Below, piece by piece: positions 1 to 9,424 of a stretch of DNA of 64,000 nucleotides. A model generated the notes under the pieces. That model made no database searches, was not told where the DNA came from, and worked only from the letters and a program-made list of their open reading frames with translations. Numbering within the stretch: the stretch's first letter is position 1; the number at the start of each line of letters is the position of its first letter. This DNA comes from DASQPR01 sp963724705 (GTDB lineage: Bacteria; Actinomycetota; Actinomycetes; Mycobacteriales; Micromonosporaceae). The DNA lies in assembly GCA_963724705.1 (NCBI GenBank), contig CAVRVS010000004.1, positions 1,178,001 through 1,242,000 on the forward strand, read 5' to 3'. The position numbers and the translations under genes were made by a program.

Positions 1-292
1 CGATCCGGCGGGCCGCGAGCGTCGCCTCCGGCGTGGCCCGGGTCCACACGTCCGGTAGCGCGCGGCGAACCATCGCGGGGGCGAAGCCGTGGAACGTGGC
101 GATCACCGGCATTGCGTCCACGGCACCGATCGGGGCACTGCGGCCGGCGAAGTAACCGCGCCAGTAGCCGCGCAGGCCGACGGCGTCGTACGCGTCGCGG
201 GCCTCCGGTGTGAAGTAAGTGACCGTGTGGATCGGCTCGAACCGGGTCCACATCTGCCGTGCGGTCGCTAGCGAACTCGCGGTGTCGATCAT
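1..292 (-). CDS. SCO6745 family protein, partial (C-terminus beyond window)
   Basis: The reading frame starts at ATG 292, seven bases after a GAGAGG ribosome-binding site, and stays open to the window edge, so about 97 N-terminal residues are seen. The protein contains FEPIHTVTYF followed by a GLRGYWRGYFAGR segment and later FAPAMVRRALPDVW, an arrangement I recognise from the actinobacterial SCO6745 (helix-turn-helix-like) family. The biochemical role of that family is not established. It lies 33 bp downstream of the DUF1990 gene on the same strand, so the two are probably co-transcribed. Confidence 0.75.
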   Translation of the reverse strand, partial: MIDTASSLATARQMWTRFEPIHTVTYFTPEARDAYDAVGLRGYWRGYFAGRSAPIGAVDAMPVIATFHGFAPAMVRRALPDVWTRATPEATLAARRI

Positions 293-325
293 GCGTACCC
301 TCTCGTCCGGGGTAGAGCGTGCGCG

Positions 326-829
326 CTATTCCACCAGCCGCCGCATGGCGGTGAGGTAGCGGCGCGACGCCGCGTCCGTCGCGACGTGCAGCAACGGGCC
401 GGCGGCGCGGGTGAACCAGCGGGCCGGCGCACTGAAGGACCGCACATGGAACCGTACGACGTCGTCGGCGTCGTGGTTCACCAGGAATGCCTCTTCACCG
501 CGTTCGGGATGCCCGGGCAGCGTGCCGTAACCGAAACCGGCACGGCGCGGCTCCTCGGTGGCCCACACCACGCTGCAGGGGATCGACAGGGCTAGCGGTC
601 CGAATCCGCTCCGACCGATCACGAGCACGCCGACGGCGGCGCGCGGTGCGCTGGTGACCGGACGAAGCCCGGCGCCACGCTGCACGCCGAACGTCATGAC
701 CGCCTCGGCCGCCCGCGCCATCAGCGCATCACCGCGGCCGAGATCGATGGACATGCGGAAGTGGTGGTAGCCGGCGGGCAGGTCATCGTGCTCGGTCGCG
801 CCGGCTTCGGGGTACGTCAGATCGGACAC
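326..829 (-). CDS. DUF1990 family protein
   Basis: This encodes 167 aa from GTG 829, chosen because GAGG sits six bases upstream; the open frame continues 25 codons further up without a better start. The sequence has the DUF1990 pattern: an N-terminal YHH segment, a central VGVLVIGRSGFGPLAL stretch and a C-terminal GYGTLPGHPERGEEAFLV followed by a V-R-F-H-V strand. The fold is thought to be START/polyketide-cyclase-like, with unknown ligand. It is upstream of, and probably in an operon with, the SCO6745-family gene. Function remains unassigned; the family call is fairly safe. Confidence 0.8.
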   Translation of the reverse strand: MSDLTYPEAGATEHDDLPAGYHHFRMSIDLGRGDALMARAAEAVMTFGVQRGAGLRPVTSAPRAAVGVLVIGRSGFGPLALSIPCSVVWATEEPRRAGFGYGTLPGHPERGEEAFLVNHDADDVVRFHVRSFSAPARWFTRAAGPLLHVATDAASRRYLTAMRRLVE

Positions 830-980
830 ATCGGACCTCTTCCCGTTTCGATGCACCACCAACCACTCATGGTGCTCGGCCGTGCGGTGGGCCGCCGCCC
901 CCACGCCGTTGCCGCACCCGCCGGACGCGGGTTACTCAGCATCTCGCGCCTGTCCGCAGAATACGTCCAGAAAGAGCCCC

Positions 981-998
981 ATGCCGTCACGACGGCAT
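981..998. promoter_or_regulatory. Perfect 8-bp inverted repeat in an intergenic gap
   Basis: ATGCCGTC and GACGGCAT flank a two-base spacer in the 270-bp gap between the DUF1990 gene and the membrane-protein gene to its right. Both neighbours are on the minus strand. The site could be an operator for the DUF1990/SCO6745 unit, since it lies about 150 bp upstream of that start, or part of a terminator for the gene above. Nothing else is recognisable in this gap. Confidence 0.3.
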
Positions 999-1099
999 CG
1001 GCCGCGGCAACCGTGGTCGAGTTGGATCTGGTGCAGACCTCACCGAGCCGCGATCGTGGCCGCTCCGACCGGAGCCGGGCGGCGACACGCCGAGGGCGA

Positions 1100-1543
1100 T
1101 CAGCCCGTTGGTTCGGCCGGGTCGGTCGCCGACATCGATGTCGCAGCGGACGAGCCCGGCTGGGGCGCCGGGTAGCTCGGCGCGGCATTCGGGTAGCCCG
1201 TGGCCGGGCTCGCGTACGGCGTGCCGACCGCGTTCGCCTGCGCGGCCGCCACCTGCTGCTGCTTGGCCGCGGTGCGGTTCCGGAACGCCTGGACGATCAG
1301 CAGGATCGGCACGACGAAGACGTAGTACGAGATGAACACCGTGCCGCTGGTGAAGATGAACTGCAGATAGATCGCGTAGACGAGGAATGCAACCGCGAAG
1401 ATCGCGTTCAGCACGCGCGCGCCGACGCTGCGTCCGCCGAAGCCGGTCGCGGCGGTGACGGCCAGCAGGATTCCGCTGATCGCCAGCAGCGCCGAGTACA
1501 GGTTGAACGTGGTGTCGTTCAACTCCGTGACCGCGTAGTTCAT
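1100..1543 (-). CDS. Small multi-pass membrane protein, unknown function
   Basis: This encodes 147 aa starting at ATG 1543, with GGAG about ten bases upstream. The first ~85 residues form three hydrophobic helices: ALLAISGILLAVTAATGF, a second from VLNAIFAVAFLVYAIYL, and a third from YYVFVVPILLIVQAF. The C-terminal ~60 residues are hydrophilic and rich in Ala, Pro, Gly and Ser, as in a disordered cytoplasmic tail. I do not recognise a named family. The gene is divergent from the DUF1684 gene, sharing a 178-bp promoter region. Confidence 0.7.
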   Translation of the reverse strand: MNYAVTELNDTTFNLYSALLAISGILLAVTAATGFGGRSVGARVLNAIFAVAFLVYAIYLQFIFTSGTVFISYYVFVVPILLIVQAFRNRTAAKQQQVAAAQANAVGTPYASPATGYPNAAPSYPAPQPGSSAATSMSATDPAEPTG

Positions 1544-1721
1544 GATTCGATTACTCCGTTGCGCTAGAACGACGCCGCCGGGGGCACCGGTCACGGCGTT
1601 GTGGCCGGCGGGCGACGAGCGACGCTCAGTATGGGGTTGCGGCGTCGGTCTGCGCTGCCCCGTACGCGGCGCGCCAGTGGCGCAACGAAACGCCTGGGAT
1701 CCGACCACGGAGGTCACCACA

Positions 1722-2345
1722 ATGGACGCTGCCACGCTGGCCGATTACCGCGAGCGGGTCGCGCGGATGTATCTCGCCGACACCGACCTGGCGACGTTCC
1801 GGCGGCAGCGCGACGAGCTGTTCGGGACGCATCCGCAATCGGCGATCCCGGCCGACGAGCGCGCGAGTTTCGCCGGTCTCCGTTACTTTCCCGAGTCGCA
1901 GGACGGTCGCGCGACCGTCGCGATGCATCCGGTCGACACGAAGACCACCGACGGCGACGAATTGGAGATCGACAGCGGTGGCGAGGACGGCGTGCTGCGC
2001 TACCGTCGCGTGGGCATTCTCGACACGCCGTGGGGCGAGCTCACACTGTTCTGGCTGAAGGCGTACGGCGGAGGGCTGTTCCTGCCGGTCCGCGACGGTA
2101 CGGCGGCCAAGACGTTCGACGGCCCGAAGACGTACGGGGCCGGCCGGTACCTGACCGACACGGTCAAGGGCACGTTCGGGCGGGGCGTGGTGATCGAGGC
2201 ACCGGACCGCGTACGGCTCGACTTCAACTACGCCTACAACCCGTCGTGCGCGTACGACGACCGGTGGGCCTGCCCGCTCGCGCCGCTGGAGAACCGGCTG
2301 GCCGAGCCGATCCGGGCCGGGGAGATCGCCTACCACCCGTGGTAG
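1722..2345 (+). CDS. DUF1684 domain-containing protein
   Basis: The gene encodes 207 aa. The start is ATG 1722 with GGAGG nine to ten bases upstream. The family signature is clear: an N-terminal segment with WR-like charged residues followed by RRQRDELFGTHPQSA, a central GVLDTPWGELTLFW-like strand pair, DGTAAKTFDGPKTYGAGRY, and a C-terminal LDFNYAYNPSCAYDDRWACPLAP motif ending in a conserved Pro-rich stretch. DUF1684 proteins are cytoplasmic and of unknown activity. The downstream M20 hydrolase follows after about 60 bp and may be co-transcribed. Confidence 0.85.
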   Translation: MDAATLADYRERVARMYLADTDLATFRRQRDELFGTHPQSAIPADERASFAGLRYFPESQDGRATVAMHPVDTKTTDGDELEIDSGGEDGVLRYRRVGILDTPWGELTLFWLKAYGGGLFLPVRDGTAAKTFDGPKTYGAGRYLTDTVKGTFGRGVVIEAPDRVRLDFNYAYNPSCAYDDRWACPLAPLENRLAEPIRAGEIAYHPW

Positions 2346-2405
2346 CCCGCCTGCCGCCCGTGGTAGCCCGTGAGCGCTCCGAACGACCTGGTAGACATGG
2401 ACACC

Positions 2406-3739
2406 ATGACTGAGACCGCGATCGACCCCACCGCTGAGGTCATCGACATCTGCCGCGACCTGCTGCGCATCGACACCACGAACACCGGCGACACGACCAC
2501 CAGCAAGGGCGAACGCCGCGCCGCCGAGTATGTCGCGGCGAAGCTGTCCGAGGTGGGACTCGAGCCGACGGTCGTGGAGTCGGCTCCCGGCCGTACCAGC
2601 GTGGTTGCGCGATTTGCCGGCGCGGACCCGCAGCGTGGCGCATTGCTGGTGCACGGACACACCGACGTGGTTCCGGCCGACGCGAGCGAATGGTCGGTCG
2701 ATCCGTTCGGCGGTGAGATCAAGGCCGACGCGAACGGCGACGAATACCTCTGGGGCCGCGGCGCGATCGACATGAAGGATTTCGACGCGATGATGCTCGC
2801 GGTCGTGCGGGACTGGCGGCGACGCGGCGTCACCCCGCCCCGGGATCTGGTGCTCGCATTCACCGCCGACGAGGAGGCGGGCGGCGAATACGGCGCCCAC
2901 TACCTCGTCGACAACCATCCCGAGTTGTTCGACGGCTGCACCGAGGCGGTCGGCGAGGTGGGCGGCTTCTCCGTGTCGATCGGCAATGACCTGCGGCTCT
3001 ACCTGGTCCAGACGGCCGAGAAGGGCATCGACTGGCTGCGCATGGTCGCGAAGGGTCGCCCCGGGCACGGCTCGATGCTGGCCGACGACAACGCGGTCAC
3101 CGCGCTGGCCGAGGCGGTCGCGCGCGTCGGGCGCCATCGGTTCCCGATCCAGATCACCCCGGCGGTACGGGATTTCCTCCGCGAGATTTCCGACGTGCTC
3201 GGCATCGACCTCAACCTCGACGATCCGGAGCTCGCGATCGCGAAGCTCGGTCCCGATCGCGAACCTGGTCGGTGCGACGATCCGCGACACGGCCAATCCG
3301 ACCGGCCTCGACCGCCGGGTACAAGCACAACGTCATCCCCGGTACGGCCTCGGCCACGGTCGACTGCCGTACGCTGCCCGGCCGCTCGGAGGCGTTCCTG
3401 GCCGAGCTCCGCGACCTGGTCGGGCCGGACATCGAGATGACCTACGTGCAGCATCACCCGGCGGTCGAGACGACGTTCGACGGCCCGCTCGTCGACGCGA
3501 TGGCGGCCGCACTTCGGGCCGAGGATTCCGGCGCCCGGCCGGTGCCGTACATGCTGTCCGGCGGCACCGACGCCAAGGCCTTCATGAAGCTCGGCATGCG
3601 ATGCTTCGGCTTCTCGCCGCTGCGTCTGCCGCCGGACCTGAACTTCGCCTCGCTGTTCCACGGGGTCGACGAGCGGGTGCCGGTCGAAGGTCTAAAGTTC
3701 GGCGTGCGGGTGCTCGATCGGTTCCTCAGCCAGGCGTGA
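2406..3739 (+). pseudogene. M20/M25/M40 family metallo-hydrolase, two frameshifts
   Basis: This is a zinc-dependent M20 hydrolase (dipeptidase/succinyl-diaminopimelate desuccinylase-like). The N-terminal frame shows HGHTDVVP near residues 83-90 (metal ligand His85 and catalytic Asp87), GRGAIDMKDF and TADEEAGG with the general-base Glu. Reading continues in the next frame from about 3252-3255 and in a third from about 3307-3310, giving NLVGATIRDTANPTG and then TAGYKHNVIPGTA to the true C-terminus GVRVLDRFLSQA. Each step is an apparent extra base. All domains are present and conserved, so a sequence error is more likely than decay. ATG 2397 is an alternative start. Confidence 0.85.
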
Positions 3740-3838
3740 GCCGCGGGTTGGAGCCGGCCGATCGCCGCCGTTCGAGTGCCGGCCGCCACGGTCCGGCGTG
3801 GGTGTTGCATACGGGACGATTGGGACGGTAGGGCCGAC

Positions 3839-4522
3839 ATGACTGACGACCACGCTCACCTCGACACGGCGCTGGAAAGCGTGATCAACGCGGCGCGTGC
3901 CCATCTGGCCGCCGTGAAGGCCGCCGACGGCCGCGTCGACGACGACGGCGTCTGGAAGGCGTACGTCGACCTCAACAACGCCTCGTACGCCTACGACGAT
4001 GCGCTGCTGGAGGCGTTCGGCGAGGTCACGCCGTGGGACGTCGACGCGATCGACCCGGATCTCGCCGACGAGAAGATCGGCGAGATGGCCGACCTGGTCG
4101 CGGCCGAGGACCCGTACCCGCAGGTGATCTCCGTACGGCAGCGCCGCGACTATCGCGTGCCGAGCGTCTCGGCGTTGTTGAAGGCGGCGCAGTCGGCCCG
4201 GTTCGACGCGATGAACGGGGACGAGGGCGCCGACGAACCGGTCGAATCGGTCGGCGAGGCGGTGCTGGAGTTGCTCCAGTCCGGCGACGGTTCATTGGCC
4301 GCACTCGACCTCCCCGAGCTCGAGCCACTGGACGGTCTGGTCGCCGTGGTCGAGGCCGACGCGCCGTTGGATCTCGGTGCCTTTGCCGACACCGACGGCG
4401 CCGGCCCCTTCGCTCTCGGTTCGCCCGATCGGCTGATCGGTCGCCTCGATGAGCAGCCGTTCGTCGACCTCGACGACGACGAGGACGCCTACGGCCCGCG
4501 TCCGGGCCGGGTCAGCGGTTGA
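3839..4522 (+). CDS. Conserved acidic hypothetical protein
   Basis: This is a 227-aa, strongly acidic soluble protein starting at ATG 3839. The first ~130 residues look folded: a helical start (LDTALESVINAARAHLAAV), then WKAYVDLNNASYAYDDALLEAFGEVTPWDV, then QVISVRQRRDYRVPS. The C-terminal ~90 residues are low-complexity and rich in Asp, Glu, Ala and Leu, ending in a run DLDDDEDAYGP. I have an impression of similar proteins in other actinomycetes but know no assigned domain or role. It has no membrane segment or signal peptide. It stands between the M20 hydrolase and the DUF5703 gene on the same strand. Confidence 0.7.
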   Translation: MTDDHAHLDTALESVINAARAHLAAVKAADGRVDDDGVWKAYVDLNNASYAYDDALLEAFGEVTPWDVDAIDPDLADEKIGEMADLVAAEDPYPQVISVRQRRDYRVPSVSALLKAAQSARFDAMNGDEGADEPVESVGEAVLELLQSGDGSLAALDLPELEPLDGLVAVVEADAPLDLGAFADTDGAGPFALGSPDRLIGRLDEQPFVDLDDDEDAYGPRPGRVSG

Positions 4523-4626
4523 GGCGCCCGGAGGCGAACGCGGAGCGTCCGGACGACGAACTTCTGGCGGCGAACTCGTGGCGGCTTTGGATGGAATAAG
4601 CGTCGGCCGTGGCGCACCATAGCGTG

Positions 4627-4818
4627 ATGGACTACGAATACGCGCCGCTGCGGATACCCAGCAACATCGATCGGGCCGCCGCGGCGGCGCAGCTCACCAT
4701 CGCCGCCGAGTTCTCCGACTGGGAGCTGGCCAAGGTCAAACTCCTTCGCGACGGCACACGCCAGGTTCTGCTCCGGCGGCGGCAGTCCAGCCGGCCGCTG
4801 CCCGGCGTCGCCTGGTAG
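4627..4818 (+). CDS. DUF5703 family small protein
   Basis: This 63-aa protein begins MDYEYAPLRIP and continues through AAQLTIAAEFSDWELAKVKL to a basic LLRRR end, matching the small actinobacterial DUF5703 family, in which a Tyr-rich N-terminus precedes a helix containing WELA. The function of the family is unknown. ATG 4627 is favoured because the family normally begins with the D/E-Y-E-Y motif; GTG 4609 and GTG 4624 are in frame. There is no clear ribosome-binding site. About 125 bp of unremarkable sequence separates it from the convergent aldo-keto reductase. Confidence 0.75.
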   Translation: MDYEYAPLRIPSNIDRAAAAAQLTIAAEFSDWELAKVKLLRDGTRQVLLRRRQSSRPLPGVAW

Positions 4819-4942
4819 CAGCACTTCTCGATCTCCATGATCCACTGGCCGTCGACGGCGGGTCCGGCCAGCATCCCGACGCGTGTCCCGTGCCGCGTCA
4901 GTCGTGAGCGGCCGCGATCCGGTGCCGTCGAGCCTCAGGCCG

Positions 4943-5916
4943 TCACCCCTGACGTTCGGGGTAGCCCACGCCGATCGACGAGACGTCGTCCAGCGCCCGG
5001 CTGATCTCCGCCGGCAACGCGATCTCCTCGGTCTGCAGGGCCGCGAGCAGCTGGCCCACGGTACGTGCGCCGAGCACCGGGCGCCACGACGCCGGGCCGG
5101 TCCCGTACCCAGGCCAGACGCGACCTCGACCGGCGATACGCCGAGCCCGGCCGCGGCCGTGACCACCGACTCGACGATCGCCGAGCAGCGGGGATCCAGA
5201 TAGGGCGCGACGAACCGTTCGAAGTGCGGCGACGCGCCGCGCGAGTCGGCCGGCCGTCCGTTGCGGTACTTGCCGGTGAGCACGCCGCGACCGAGCGGCG
5301 ACCACGGCAGCACGCCCAGCCCGAACGCCTCGCAGGCCGGGATCACCTCCCGCTCGATCCCACGCTCGACCAGCGAATACTCCACCTGTACGGAGACGAT
5401 CGGCGCGCGTCCCGGCCACGCGGTCTGCCAGGTCGCGGCCTGGGCCGTCTGCCAGCCGGAGAAGTTCGACACGCCGACGTAGCGCACGCGACCGGACGTG
5501 ACCGCGTAGTCCAGTGCGGACAGCGTCTCGTCGAGCGGGGTGTCGGTGTCGAATCCGTGCACCTGCCAGACGTCGACGTGATCGGTGCCGAGCCGGCGCA
5601 GGCTCGCGTCGAGCGCCCGGAGGATGTGACCGCGCGACGTGTCGTGGCGCCGCTCCATGCCCGGACGAAGGCCGGCCTTCGTCGCGATCAGTACGTCGTC
5701 GCGCGGCACGAGGTTGTCCAACAGGCCGCCGATCACCTCTTCGGCCAGGCCGTCGCCGTAGACATCCGCGGTGTCGATGAGGTTCCCGCCGACCTCGACG
5801 TACGTCTTGAGCTGCGCGGCAGCGTCCTCCGGGTCGGTGTCCGCCCCCCAGGTCATGGTGCCCAGCGCGAATCGCGAGACAAGAAGTCCGGCGCGGCCGA
5901 GCGGACGCTGCTGCAT
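4943..5916 (-). pseudogene. Aldo/keto reductase, two frameshifts near the C-terminus
   Basis: This is an NADPH-dependent aldo-keto reductase of the YajO/Tas-like group. From ATG 5916 the protein shows the beginning LGRAGLLVSRFALGTMTWG, the catalytic Asp49/Tyr53 in LIDTADVYGDG, the catalytic Lys in IATKAG, and VHGFD. After PVEVA the frame must change at about 5117-5118 to give LAWVRDRPGVVAP, and again at about 5077-5081 to give VLGARTVGQLLAALQTEE and the natural end. With both extra bases removed the protein is a normal-length AKR. As given, the cofactor-binding C-terminus is scrambled. Confidence 0.85.
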
Positions 5917-6094
5917 GGCCCATGAAATTACCCGTGCATTCGGCTCGGCCGGGGGAGGCGTGCCGCGATTCGGCCGCTACCCTGATGCGACCGCCGCGCG
6001 CCGGACCGCTGGCGACGCGCAGCGCAGCCGCGAGGCTCCGCCGGCATGCGTCCGGTTCGCGGCGTGGCCGCACATGGAAGGGCAGGATGCGACG

Positions 6095-7149
6095 ATGCGT
6101 CTCGGACTGAACCTCGGCTACCAGGCCGCGTGGACGACGCCGGCCGACCATCTCGCACTCGCCCAGGAAGCCGACCGGCTGGGCTTCGCGGTGGTGTGGA
6201 CGGCCGAGGCGTACGGATCGGACTCACCGTCGATGCTCGCGTGGATCGCCGGTCAGACGCAACGTATCGACGTCGGCGTCGGCCGTGATGCAGATCCCGG
6301 CCCGTACGCCGGCGATGACCGCGATGACGGCCGCCACCATCGACGCGTTCAGCGGCGGCCGGTTCCGGCTCGGCCTCGGCGTCTCGGGTCCCCAGGTCTC
6401 CGAGGGCTGGCACGGCGTACGGTTCGCCCAGCCGCTCGCGCGCACCCGCGAATACGTCGACATCGTACGGATGGCGCTCGCTCGCGAACCGGTGTCGTAC
6501 GACGGGCGAGCACTACCGGCTGCCGCTGCCGGACGGCCCGGGCAAGGCGCTGCGGCTCACGCTGCATCCGGTGCGCGACCACATCCCGATCTACCTGGCC
6601 GCGGTCGGCCCGCGCAATCTCGAGCTGACCGGCGAGATCGCCGACGGGTGGCTCGCCATCTTCTTCGCGCCCGAGTTCGCCGGCGAGCTGCTCGGCTCGA
6701 TCGCGGCCGGCCGCTCCCGGGCCGGGAAGACACTCGACGGCTTCGACGTCGTACCGACCGCGCCGCTGGTCATCGGCGACGACGTCGACACGTGCGCCGC
6801 GCTCGTGCGCTGGTATGCCGCGCTCTACATCGGCGGCATGGGCAGCCGGGACAAGAACTTCTACCACGCGCTCGCGACGCGGATGGGCTACGGCGACGCC
6901 GCGAACGAGATCCAGGACCACTACCTCGCCAAGCGGCGCGAGGAGGCGGCCGCGGCCGTACCGATGGAGTTCATCGACCGGACGAGCCTGCTCGGATCGG
7001 TCGACCGGATCGCCGATCGCATGCGCGACTACGCTGCCGCCGGCGTCACCACGTTGAACGTGTCGCTGTTCGTCGGCGACGTCGACGACGGTATCCGTAC
7101 GCTGCGGGCCGCGGCCGAAGCACTCGACAAGTCCGGAGTAGGGGAGTAG
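6095..7149 (+). pseudogene. LLM class F420-dependent oxidoreductase, two frameshifts
   Basis: This is a luciferase-like (bacterial TIM-barrel) oxidoreductase, expected to use coenzyme F420. The start is ATG 6095 (MRLGLNLGYQAAW). The family blocks DHLALAQEADRLGFAVVWTAEAYG, TAATIDAFSGGRFRLGLGVSGPQVSEGWHG and HIPIYLAAVGPRNLELTGEIADGW are all present, but in three successive frames. The first change falls at about 6274-6278 and the second at about 6504-6507, each consistent with one extra base. Restored, it is a typical actinobacterial F420 oxidoreductase. Its stop lies 3 bp before uppP, suggesting co-transcription. Confidence 0.88.
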
Positions 7150-7152
7150 TTC

Positions 7153-7999
7153 GTGCCGCTCGAACTGTGGAAGGCGATCGTTCTCGGCATCGTCGAGGGG
7201 CTCACCGAGTTCCTGCCGGTGAGCTCGACGGGTCATCTGACGATCGTCGAGAAGCTGCTGCACATGGACATCTCCGGTCCGGGGCCGACCGCGTTCACGG
7301 CAATCATCCAGGTCGGTGCGATCATCGCGGCGATCATCTACTTCTGGCGGGACATCTGGCGCATCATCCGTGGCTTCGTGCTCGGGCTGTTCAGCGCGCG
7401 AGGCCCGGCAGGAACCGGACTGGCGGCTCGCGCTGTTCGTCATCATCGGCACGATCCCGATCGCCGTCGTCGGCCTCGCGCTGAAACACTTCATCGAGAA
7501 CGACCTGCGCAGCCTCTGGGTGGTGGCGATCGGCCTGATCGGGTGGAGCGCCGTGATGGTCTTTGCCGAGCACGCCGCGACGCAGACGCGCCACGAGGAT
7601 TCGCTGCGCAACGGCGACGCCGTGTTCCTGGGCATCTTCCAGGTGTTCTCGCTGATCCCCGGCGTATCGCGGTCGGGCGCCACGATCAGCGGCGGCCTGC
7701 TGCGCGACATCGACCGGGTCACCGCCACCCGCATGTCGTTCCTGCTCGGCATCCCGGCCCTCGCCGCCGCGGGCGGTCTGGAAGCGATCAGCGAGAGCCA
7801 CCAGATCTCCGACACGGTCGGTTGGTCGGCGACGATCGTCGGGCTGATCGTGAGCTTCGTCGTCGGCTACATCTCGATCGCCTGGCTGCTGCGGTTCGTC
7901 GCGCACCATTCGATCGTCTGGTTCGTGCCGTACCGCGTCGCGCTCGGCATCGTCATCATCGTCGCCCTCGTGGTCGGCGGGACGTCGCTGTCGTCGTAG
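7153..7999 (+). pseudogene. uppP: Undecaprenyl-diphosphatase UppP (BacA), one frameshift
   Basis: UppP is the integral membrane phosphatase that recycles undecaprenyl pyrophosphate to the lipid carrier used in peptidoglycan synthesis. GTG 7153 follows GGGGAG. The N-terminal signature EGLTEFLPVSSTGHL is at residues 15-29 and the second signature SLIPGVSRSGATISGG follows in the shifted frame. The frame changes once within 7396-7399, where a single extra base separates ...GLFSA from EARQEPDWRLALFVII. Hydrophobic helices cover the rest. It begins the conserved run uppP - phosphatase - DUF3090 - SCO1664 - mshC. Confidence 0.92.
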
Positions 8000-8048
8000 C
8001 GGACCGGCGCAATCCGTGACCGCGCTGTGGCCGGCGCGATCATCGAAG

Positions 8049-8054
8049 TAACGT
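8049..8054 (+). promoter_or_regulatory. Putative -10 box TAACGT
   Basis: A TANNNT hexamer ends eight bases before GTG 8063 of the histidine phosphatase, within the spacing expected of a leaderless transcript. No -35 element is evident. Confidence 0.35.
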
Positions 8055-8062
8055 AGGCACCC

Positions 8063-9421
8063 GTGGCCACCGTCCTTCTGCTCCGGCACGGCCGTACCAC
8101 GTCCAACGCGGGCGGCACATTGGCCGGGCACCTTCCGACCGAGCTGGACGACGTCGGTCGGGCCCAGGCGGCCGCCGTCGGCGTCCGGTTGAGCGCGGCC
8201 GGCCTCGTGCCGAATCTGGTGGTCACCAGCCCGCTCATCCGCTGCCGGCAGACGATCGCGGCGGCGCTGCCGGGCGTCACCGCGGTCGACGAGCCGAGGT
8301 TGGTCGAGTGCGACTACGGCGACTGGTCCGGCCAACCGTTGAAGACGCTGGCCAAGCAGCCGTTGTGGCAGGTCGTCCAGGCGCATCCGTCGGCGGCCAC
8401 GTTCCCCGGCGGCGAGTCGATGGCGTCGATGTCGGCGCGGGCGATCGCCGCCGTCCGGGACGCCGACGCGCGGGCCACCGAGGCGTACGGCCCCGAGGCG
8501 ATCGTCCTGGCGTGCAGCCACGGAGATGTGATCAAGGCCATCGTCGCCGACGCCATGGGCCTGCACCTCGACCTCTTCCAGCGGCTGTCGGTCGACCCGG
8601 CGTCGCTCACCGCGATCCGTTACACCCCGCTACGACCGTTTCTCCTGCGGCTCAACGACGTCGGCGGCGACCTTGCCGGGTTGAAACCGCCCAAACGGCG
8701 TGGCCGACGCAGCCGGAAAACGGCCTCGGACGCCGAGGTCGGGGGCGGTGCCGGCGCCGCCGGTCCGGCCGCGGTCGGACGGCGCCGTGGTCCGCAGAGG
8801 CGACACGCCCGTCGACCGGATAGTGTCGAAGGCATGACCCATCAGGTGTACGAGTTCGAGCCGCCGGAGCGGTTCGTGGTCGGAACGGTGGGTGCGCCCG
8901 GAGAGCGGACGTTCTACCTGCAGGCCCGGGGCGCCGGCCGGCTGGTCAGTGTTGCCCTGGAGAAGGTCCAGGTCAGCCTGTTGGCCGAGAAGCTCGACGA
9001 GCTGCTGATCGAAGCGAACCGCCGGTTCGGCCTCGAACTGCCCGATATCGAGGGGTCGACGCTGTCCGACAACGAGCCGCTCGACAGCCCCGTCGACGAG
9101 GAGTTCCGGGTCGGCACGCTCGGTCTGGCGTACGACGTCGACACCGCGACGGTGGTGATCGAGGCGATCGCGGTGGGCGAGGCCGACGAAGAGACCGACG
9201 ACATCAGCGATGACGACGACGAGATCGAGGCCGAGGAGTTCGAGGCGGCCACGTCGGATCTCGACCGGATGCGGGTGCGGCTCACCCCGGCCGAGACACG
9301 TGCGTTCATCGAGCGGGCCAAGCGGGTGGTCTCGGCCGGCCGGCCGCCGTGCCCGCTGTGCGGCCAGCCGCTCGACCCGGCCGGCCACCGCTGTCCGCGG
9401 CACAACGGCTACCACCGGTAG
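8063..9421 (+). CDS. MSMEG_4193-like histidine phosphatase, in-frame with DUF3090
   Basis: The open frame runs 452 codons without a stop. Residues 1 to about 220 are a histidine-phosphatase (phosphoglycerate-mutase-like) domain: LLLRHGRTTSN with the nucleophilic His, ECDYGDWSG, and the second catalytic His in VLACSHGDV. A basic and Ala/Gly-rich linker (about residues 215-257) follows, then a complete DUF3090 protein from Met258. In other actinobacteria I know these as two adjacent genes. The linker resembles a degenerate C-terminus read past its stop; a +1 shift would place a TGA at 8835-8837, overlapping the DUF3090 ATG. A true fusion cannot be excluded. Confidence 0.75.
   Translation: MATVLLLRHGRTTSNAGGTLAGHLPTELDDVGRAQAAAVGVRLSAAGLVPNLVVTSPLIRCRQTIAAALPGVTAVDEPRLVECDYGDWSGQPLKTLAKQPLWQVVQAHPSAATFPGGESMASMSARAIAAVRDADARATEAYGPEAIVLACSHGDVIKAIVADAMGLHLDLFQRLSVDPASLTAIRYTPLRPFLLRLNDVGGDLAGLKPPKRRGRRSRKTASDAEVGGGAGAAGPAAVGRRRGPQRRHARRPDSVEGMTHQVYEFEPPERFVVGTVGAPGERTFYLQARGAGRLVSVALEKVQVSLLAEKLDELLIEANRRFGLELPDIEGSTLSDNEPLDSPVDEEFRVGTLGLAYDVDTATVVIEAIAVGEADEETDDISDDDDEIEAEEFEAATSDLDRMRVRLTPAETRAFIERAKRVVSAGRPPCPLCGQPLDPAGHRCPRHNGYHR
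8821..8826 (+). promoter_or_regulatory. Putative -10 box TAGTGT for the DUF3090 gene
   Basis: TAGTGT lies seven bases before ATG 8834, inside the long phosphatase reading frame. It supports independent initiation of the DUF3090 protein. Confidence 0.4.
8834..9421 (+). CDS. DUF3090 family protein (internal in-frame start)
   Basis: This 195-aa protein is the classic actinobacterial DUF3090 family: MTHQVYEFEPPERFVVGTVG, RTFYLQARG, VSVALEKVQVSLLAEKLDELL, a variable acidic middle, RMRVRLTPAETRAFIERA, and a C-terminal zinc-knuckle-like CPLCGQPLDPAGHRCPRHNGY with three Cys and two His. The role of the family is unknown, but it consistently neighbours the phosphatase, the SCO1664 family and mshC. 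It has its own -10-like box, so it is listed separately from the longer frame in which it is embedded. The stop is 3 bp before the SCO1664 gene. Confidence 0.85.
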   Translation: MTHQVYEFEPPERFVVGTVGAPGERTFYLQARGAGRLVSVALEKVQVSLLAEKLDELLIEANRRFGLELPDIEGSTLSDNEPLDSPVDEEFRVGTLGLAYDVDTATVVIEAIAVGEADEETDDISDDDDEIEAEEFEAATSDLDRMRVRLTPAETRAFIERAKRVVSAGRPPCPLCGQPLDPAGHRCPRHNGYHR

Positions 9422-9424
9422 CCG

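Noticed and set aside
1626..3296. A 556-codon open frame on the minus strand opposite the DUF1684 and M20 genes
   Set aside because: It is antisense to two clearly conserved proteins, has an Arg/Val/Asp-rich composition typical of high-GC shadow frames, and matches no family.
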